A stretch of DNA of 32,500 nucleotides, taken from positions 1,195,001-1,227,500 of the forward strand of contig JACVTC010000007.1 in the NCBI GenBank assembly GCA_016946835.1. Direction: 5' to 3'. Below are positions 27,087 to 32,500 of this stretch, in pieces. The notes below the pieces were generated by a model. The model was not told the origin of the DNA. It made no database searches and worked only from the letters and a program-made list of their open reading frames with translations. Within the stretch, counting starts at the first letter, position 1; every line of letters starts with the position of its first letter. This stretch comes from Neocallimastix lanati (nom. inval.). Lineage: Eukaryota > Neocallimastigomycota > Neocallimastigomycetes > Neocallimastigales > Neocallimastigaceae. The translations under genes were made by a program, and so were the position numbers.

Positions 27087-29464
27087 ATGGAGTTCCCGTC
27101 AAATTGGGATATGGCAAATGACAAAGCCCATAGATTATATAAAAAATGTAAAAAGTATTATAAAGTAGATGAAGAAGATAAATTCATTGATGTATTTAAC
27201 TTACATCCAATTGTTCATGTATATTGCTTGGGAGTAATAATTTATAATTTTATATCAATTATAATTATAATTTTAAAGAAAAAATCATATTTAAAAGTAA
27301 ATATTAGTTTTACCTTATCATTACTTTTTTCTATTGGGTCATTCTTAACTGTGTCGTTATATTATATAAAAAAAGTAATTAAAATTTAAAGCATTTGTTA
27401 AATATAAATACTAATAATTATAATAATAAAAATTAATAATAAAAATTAATAATAATAATAATTAATAATAATGATTATTGGTTTTATTAAAAAATATATT
27501 ATTTATATTATTTATACTCATATTAATAATTTGGCATTTAATAATATAAGATGTTTTATTTCGACTTTCCATGCTATATAATTCCCTACATATGTGCAGT
27601 TGGTAATAATATGGGATAAATATATGAAAATAAAAGAAATTTGATAGATATATTAATATTAAAATTTATTCAAATAATAATATTATGAATAAATACGATA
27701 TATAAATACGAAAATATATACTTAAATATAAATAGCTATTCCAATGAGTATTTTTTCATGTGGGGGAATGATTTTATTCTATTTAAAACATTGTTATATT
27801 AATGCATCACTTTATAATAAGCACTATAATGAAGATAAATATAAAAATTACAATAGAGGATTTCTAAGAAAAATTAGTCTTGCTTTTTCTGAAAAAATGG
27901 TTATAAAAATTATTTTATTGAGTATCACACTGAATATTTTTTATGTAAATGTATTATCAACTTTTAATGTTAGTTATACAATAAATCCACTCCTAAAAGG
28001 ATTTTGTGTTGTTATGTAAGACTATAATATATATATAATTAACTAATTTTCATTTAAAATAATTAAGACCATAAAATAAATTAATAGTTTACTTTTATTA
28101 AAAATTGATTTTCCAATATTTATAATTTATGTTAATTTTAAGTTTTATTAAATAATATAAAGAATTAAATTAATTTGTTTTATTTTAATACATACTAATA
28201 TTATTAAATATTATCTATTATATACTATTTTATAAGTTATGAACAATTACCAGTATATACCTTATTAACATTGTTTTTAGTAATTTTCCTTCCAATGGCC
28301 ATTCATGATATAAGCATGTTTAGAGCGAATTTTTCATTTGGAAGAGGATTATTAATATCTTTAATTTTTAATTTATTATTTGTAATAATATATATAATAA
28401 CAATATTTTTATCATCATATAAGTGTACGAAAATATCAAAATATATCCCATCCGAAATGTGAATATTTAATCCATATAATTAATAACCTAATTAATAATA
28501 ATAATAAATGTATGATGTATTAACAGTTCTAATTTAAAATGTTTTTTAGTTACTTTATTACTCTCTATTTAATATTTCATATAGCACATATTTCAATGCC
28601 GGTATAAATAAATATATATATTTATTTAAATTTAGTATATAAAATATTAGTTAAATCTCTCATTTAAATAATAAATTATATTATATTAATTATTAATAAA
28701 ATAATATATATTTATATCAAATTAAATCAAAGATGATTGAAGTGTTTAAGATTAATCAACATATCATTGGACTTGAATTAAATAAAAAGGGCCTTATTAG
28801 AATATTTGATGATGAACTTTTATATAAACAATTTTTTGAATATGCTGTCAAAAAAAGAAGCGTTGAATATGCAGTTAGTATATCATATATATCAATTATA
28901 TTTTGATATTTAATAAAGATCATTAAATTTTTTTTTTTCATTGTATATTCATTTATTATTATTAAAATACTTACTATAATATAATATAATGAATAAAACA
29001 TTTTTTTTTTTTTAAAAAAAAAAAAAAAGCTTTTCCATGTTGAATATATGGAATTCAAAGAATTATTTAAAGCAAATAACACTAAAGTTGTTGATGATAG
29101 TTCACAAGTCTTTTCACCCACAGTTGGAAATAAAGATAGAAAATTTATTCAACAATATGAAACAATATACAATAAAGCTACTGATATTTTTGAAAAATAT
29201 TTTAAAGAAAATTCAGAATTGGAACTTAATTTACCAGGAAAATTAATTAGAAGTATTACAGATAAATATTATGAATATACAATTTATTACAATAGAAATA
29301 TTGTTAATACTGATGATGAACATGAGATTGATTTAAAAAAATTGAATTGCGAAACATTATATGATGAAGTACATGAAGAAGTAATAGATTCACTTTTCTT
29401 AAATGTATATTCATCATTTGCAAAGGATCAAAAGAAAACTATTAAGGAAAAATCAAATAAATAA
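27087..29464 (+). CDS. Seven-transmembrane receptor with C-terminal RGS domain, 7 exons
   Basis: Exons joined by eye: 27087-27374, 27551-27602, 27736-28015, 28237-28458, 28550-28601, 28733-28873, 29030-29464. All junctions are GT..AG with matching phases, giving 489 aa. Likely membrane helices are at about 42-63, 71-94, 103-130, 169-188, 213-232, 245-268 and 281-298. The RGS domain spans about 320-480, with FDDELLYKQFFEYAV and SVEYALF as the first helices, LNLPGKLIRSI in the middle, and TLYDEVHEEVIDSLFLNVYS at the end. RGS domains speed GTP hydrolysis by G-alpha; fungal 7TM-RGS proteins (GprK-like) are thought to be receptors that damp their own signalling. The start has A at -3 and G at +4. 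No signal peptide is seen. Ligand unknown. Exon 5 supplies a short helix 7 and is the least certain. A paralogue begins at 31989. Confidence 0.85.
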
Positions 29465-30402
29465 TATCTTAATTTAAATAGAAATATAAAAAAATTATAA
29501 TTTTTTGACTATATCTGAATAATATATTCTGAATAATATATTAAAGTTTATTTTATATTTAATACTATTTCTTTTACAATTATTATTAATATTAAAATAA
29601 AAGTAATTTAACATTTAAATTTAAATGCTTGTATAATGTTATCTAGAACTTTAAAACTTTTAATAATTAATATATATTATCCATGAACAACATTAGTATT
29701 AATTATATCAATCATATAATTACAAATTATGAATTACTAATTAATATTAATATTCTAATAAAATAAATTATATTGTAAAATTATATTTTTGAATAAAATA
29801 ACATAAATAATATTGCATTAATTATTATAGTGACTTTATTATATATTTTTTATATAAAATTATATTTTTGAATAAAATGATTACATAATAATAATTACAT
29901 TAATTATTATAGTTATTTTATTTTATGATTATGTTTTGCATAGTACTTCTATATAATAACTAACATATTAACATATAAAGTGTAATAAATATCTCTATAT
30001 CTATATCTGTCAGTTATGTATATCTACATATATAACTTCTTTATTTTATTATATACAAATTTTTAATATATATATAATAAATACTATTTTATTATTTTTA
30101 TTGTATATATAAAATATTCAATTTTATTTTATTTTTATTTATAATTTTTTTTTTCTTGCTAGTAATATTTTTTAAAGATTTTTATTTTTATATAAAACTA
30201 AATAAATATATAATTTATTAATATTAGACATTGTTAATAACTTTTTTTCTCTATAACTGGAGCATTAACTTTCTAACTACTATCTATTCTGTGAATTTCA
30301 AATGAAATATTTTATGGACATTAAAATTCTTTATGAAAAATTTTTTGCAATTACAAAATATTAACCGATATCAAATAGTATGTAAACACCGTTGTCACAG
30401 AT
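29465..30402. other. AT-rich DNA downstream of the 7TM-RGS gene
   Basis: No gene seen. Two partly similar AT-rich segments (around 29770-29855 and 29840-29930, sharing AAATTATATTTTTGAATAAAAT and CATTAATTATTATAGT) suggest a short tandem duplication of about 80 bases. The remainder is A/T background. Confidence 0.45.
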
Positions 30403-30960
30403 ATGAATAATATAGAATCATGTACTGATTCTGATAGTAGTAACAAAGTGTATAATATTAATAATAATAACAATAGCAATAGTATTGTTAATAATTGAAA
30501 TAGTATTGATATTGAAAATAGGAATATTAATATTATTAATGGTGAAAATAATAGTATTGTTACTAATAATCTGATGAATAGATCAACTGGTGAAAATCGA
30601 GTTAATATTAGTGATTTTCTGAATAATGAGTGTATAAATATATATGTGATGTGGTACCGATTGTATAACTTCCTTCTTAGTAGAAGAAATGCAGACATTA
30701 TTGATTTAAATTATTCAAAAGAATGGTATGTTTTGTTTAATAAACAAATCATTTCTTGGAATTATTCTAAAACGTTATCCTTGGTACGATCTACGGCTAT
30801 CTTTATAGAAATTATGCCTAGGGCTAGTATTCGACAAAGATTGATATTCCGACAGTATAAGGGCAAACTAACCAGGAGCATCTACGCTGAAAAAATAATA
30901 TAGACAGGCCAGCAGGGTAATAAATAAATAAAGTTAGAGTTTGCAATAATTGCGGCTGTA
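30403..30960 (+). pseudogene. Broken Asn-rich coding remnant, possibly gag-like
   Basis: From the ATG at 30403 a frame runs MNNIESCTDSDSSNKVYNIN through an Asn-rich stretch, is stopped by TGA at 30496-30498, and resumes in the same frame to a stop at 30901-30903. The resumed part includes MWYRLYNFLLSRRNADIIDL and KEWYVLFNKQIISWNYSKT. Just beyond, another frame reads VRVCNNCGCK (30933-30962), which could be the first half of a CCHC knuckle. A gag is the best guess, but no capsid motif is definite. G+C is clearly above background. The stop and frame change suggest a pseudogene; a TGA readthrough or small intron is less likely. Confidence 0.35.
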
Positions 30961-30962
30961 AA

Positions 30963-31988
30963 AAATAATAATAAAAAAAAATTAATATCTTTTCTAATAT
31001 TATAACTTTTTATATTTTATTTATTTATAAAATGAAATATGAAATAAATTTTTATTTGTTATATAATATAAATCATTTAAATAATAATATATTTCTAATT
31101 AATATTATTATGAGTAGATATTATTAATAAATAATAAAATTTTATAATTTACTATATTTATATAATCAAATTTATTATTATTATCAAATATATTATCATA
31201 TAAACAATATATATATATATATTATATTTCATAAACTTTTAATATTCTTCTGCTGAATTATTAAAATATTTAAATTTTAATTAATAGTTATTTTTCTTAT
31301 TTACATATTATAAAAATTGTATTGAAGTATATAAAGTTAATAATATAGTTAATGAAATTAACATTTAAAAAAAATTAATATTAAAAGAGAATTTATGCTT
31401 TGATTATTTTTAAATGTTAATTTATGATATAAAAATTAAATTTAAAGTTTTTATATGAATAAGAATAAAAATAAAGAAAAATAAAATAAAAAATTTTTTC
31501 TAATTATTAAATATTTACTGAAAAACACTTTTATATGGTTACTACAACTTATCACTATTTAATTTTTTTCCTTTCAAAATACCACTATTAATAATAATAA
31601 TAATAAATTATAATAAATAATAATAATAATAATAATAATAAATAATAAACAATAAATAATAATAATATTTAATAAAAATAATAATTAAAATATAATAATT
31701 ACAATTTTAAATAAAGTTCCAAAAATAACTATCAATTATTTTTATTTAGGTGATATTAACTTTTATTTTATTTATTCATTTATGGTTATTAATACTCTTA
31801 ATATTTTAACTTTAATATTATTCATTTATTTAAAAATATAAATTATAGTATTTTTTTTTAAAAAAAATAAGTAAATTATAAATATATATTAAAATTGACA
31901 AAAAAAAAAAAAAAAAAATAAAAAAAAAAACCATATTAATAAATTAATAAATAAAAAAACTAAATAGTTTTGGAATTTATATAAAGAA
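30963..31988. other. AT-rich intergenic DNA before the second 7TM-RGS gene
   Basis: No gene seen. AAT/AATAAT repeats occupy about 31589-31690, and A tracts lie at 31902-31930. The last part should hold the promoter of the downstream receptor gene. Confidence 0.5.
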
Positions 31989-32500
31989 ATGGAAAAAGGT
32001 GTAAATTTTCCTACTCAATGGGATAAAACGAATAAATATGCATTATTATTATTTAAAAGATGCAAAGAATATTATAAATTTGGTGAAGAAGAAAAACTAT
32101 ATAAATCTTTTATACCAAGTTCTTTATTTCATGTTATATGTATTATTGTTATTATTTATTCCATTATATCCTTAATATTTGTTATAATCAGAAGAGATGC
32201 ATATGCAAAAATAAAAAGTAATGTTAATCTCTCAATTATTTTTTCAGTAGGGACAATAATAAATGTCACATCATTGTATATGAAACGTGTAAATTTTATT
32301 ATATATGCTAATATTTATAATCTTATACCGTATAACAAATTAAATAAAAATATTTTTTAATTATATATCATTGAATGTTATTTAAAAGGTTAAATATTAT
32401 GATTATCCATGTTTCTTACATCCCTATCTTACTTCATTTGGTATAATTTAATATGAAAATGAAATGAAATAATATATATATATATATATTAATATAATAA
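31989..32500 (+). CDS. Second 7TM-RGS family gene, 5' part only (cut by window end)
   Basis: Exon 1 is 31989-32288 (100 codons) and exon 2 is 32389-32440 (52 bases); an intron then runs off the window. Exon 1 aligns along its length with exon 1 of the gene at 27087: FPTQWDKTNKYALLLFKRCK against FPSNWDMANDKAHRLYKKCK, then the first two membrane helices, ending LYMKR against YYIKK. Exon 2 encodes YYDYPCFLHPYLTSF against YFDFPCYIIPYICAV, has the same 52-base length and the same phases (0 in, 1 out). The remaining helices and RGS domain lie outside and are inferred. Reading through the first donor would give a spurious 123-codon frame. It is probably a tandem duplicate of the neighbouring receptor gene. 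Confidence 0.8.

Noticed and set aside
28756-29121. 121-codon minus-strand frame
   Set aside because: Overlaps the RGS exons 6 and 7, which give clear domain similarity in the plus direction and agree with splice phases.
30351-30698. 115-codon minus-strand frame with long Leu runs
   Set aside because: Antisense of the Asn-rich stretch: AAT/AAC codons read backwards as ATT and GTT, giving the Ile/Leu/Val pseudo-membrane protein.
32289-32360. Continuation of the second receptor ORF past the exon 1 donor
   Set aside because: Similarity to the first receptor gene stops exactly at LYMKR/GTAAAT and resumes in the exon at 32389, so this stretch is intron.

Overview
The window reads as nuclear DNA of a very AT-rich eukaryote, most likely a zoosporic fungus of the Neocallimastigomycota (anaerobic gut fungi). 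Evidence: intergenic DNA is almost pure A/T with long AAAT, TAA and TTATTTA microsatellites; genes are islands of higher G+C; short AT-rich introns have GT..AG ends; and the genes include a fungal-type 7TM-RGS receptor, an ankyrin family like those common in gut fungi, Ty3/gypsy relics and katanin (a protein of flagellate lineages). The taxon is an inference; an AT-rich amoebozoan is the main alternative.

Layout. (1) 552-2750, minus: an intact intronless ABCD-type half ABC transporter, 732 aa. (2) 2.75-9.7 kb: an AT desert with microsatellites, a 47-bp minisatellite and one decayed Asn/Lys-rich coding scrap. (3) 9.73-12.74 kb, minus: a decayed Ty3/gypsy retroelement, recognisable in order as zinc knuckle, protease, reverse transcriptase, RNase H and integrase zinc finger, with stops, frameshifts and lost catalytic residues. 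(4) 14.84-15.33 kb: an ankyrin-repeat pseudogene. (5) 15.88-16.36 kb: an unexplained G+C-richer islet. (6) 17131-20723, plus: an intact 13-exon katanin p60 gene, assembled here by hand to 534 aa. (7) 21.6-26.4 kb: minisatellites, an islet without ORFs, two gag-like relics and a pair of direct repeats that may be LTR remnants. (8) 27087-29464, plus: a 7-exon gene for a 489-aa seven-transmembrane protein fused to a C-terminal RGS domain. (9) 30.40-30.96 kb: an Asn-rich, broken, possibly gag-like relic. (10) 31989-end: the first two exons of a second 7TM-RGS gene with the same exon structure, cut by the window edge.

The intact genes have unrelated jobs: fatty-acyl transport, microtubule severing and G-protein signalling. 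There is no operon-like unit. The closest thing to a system is the tandem pair of 7TM-RGS genes, a receptor family expanding locally beside decaying retroelements. I found no tRNA, rRNA or CRISPR array. I also found no convincing wholly new system.
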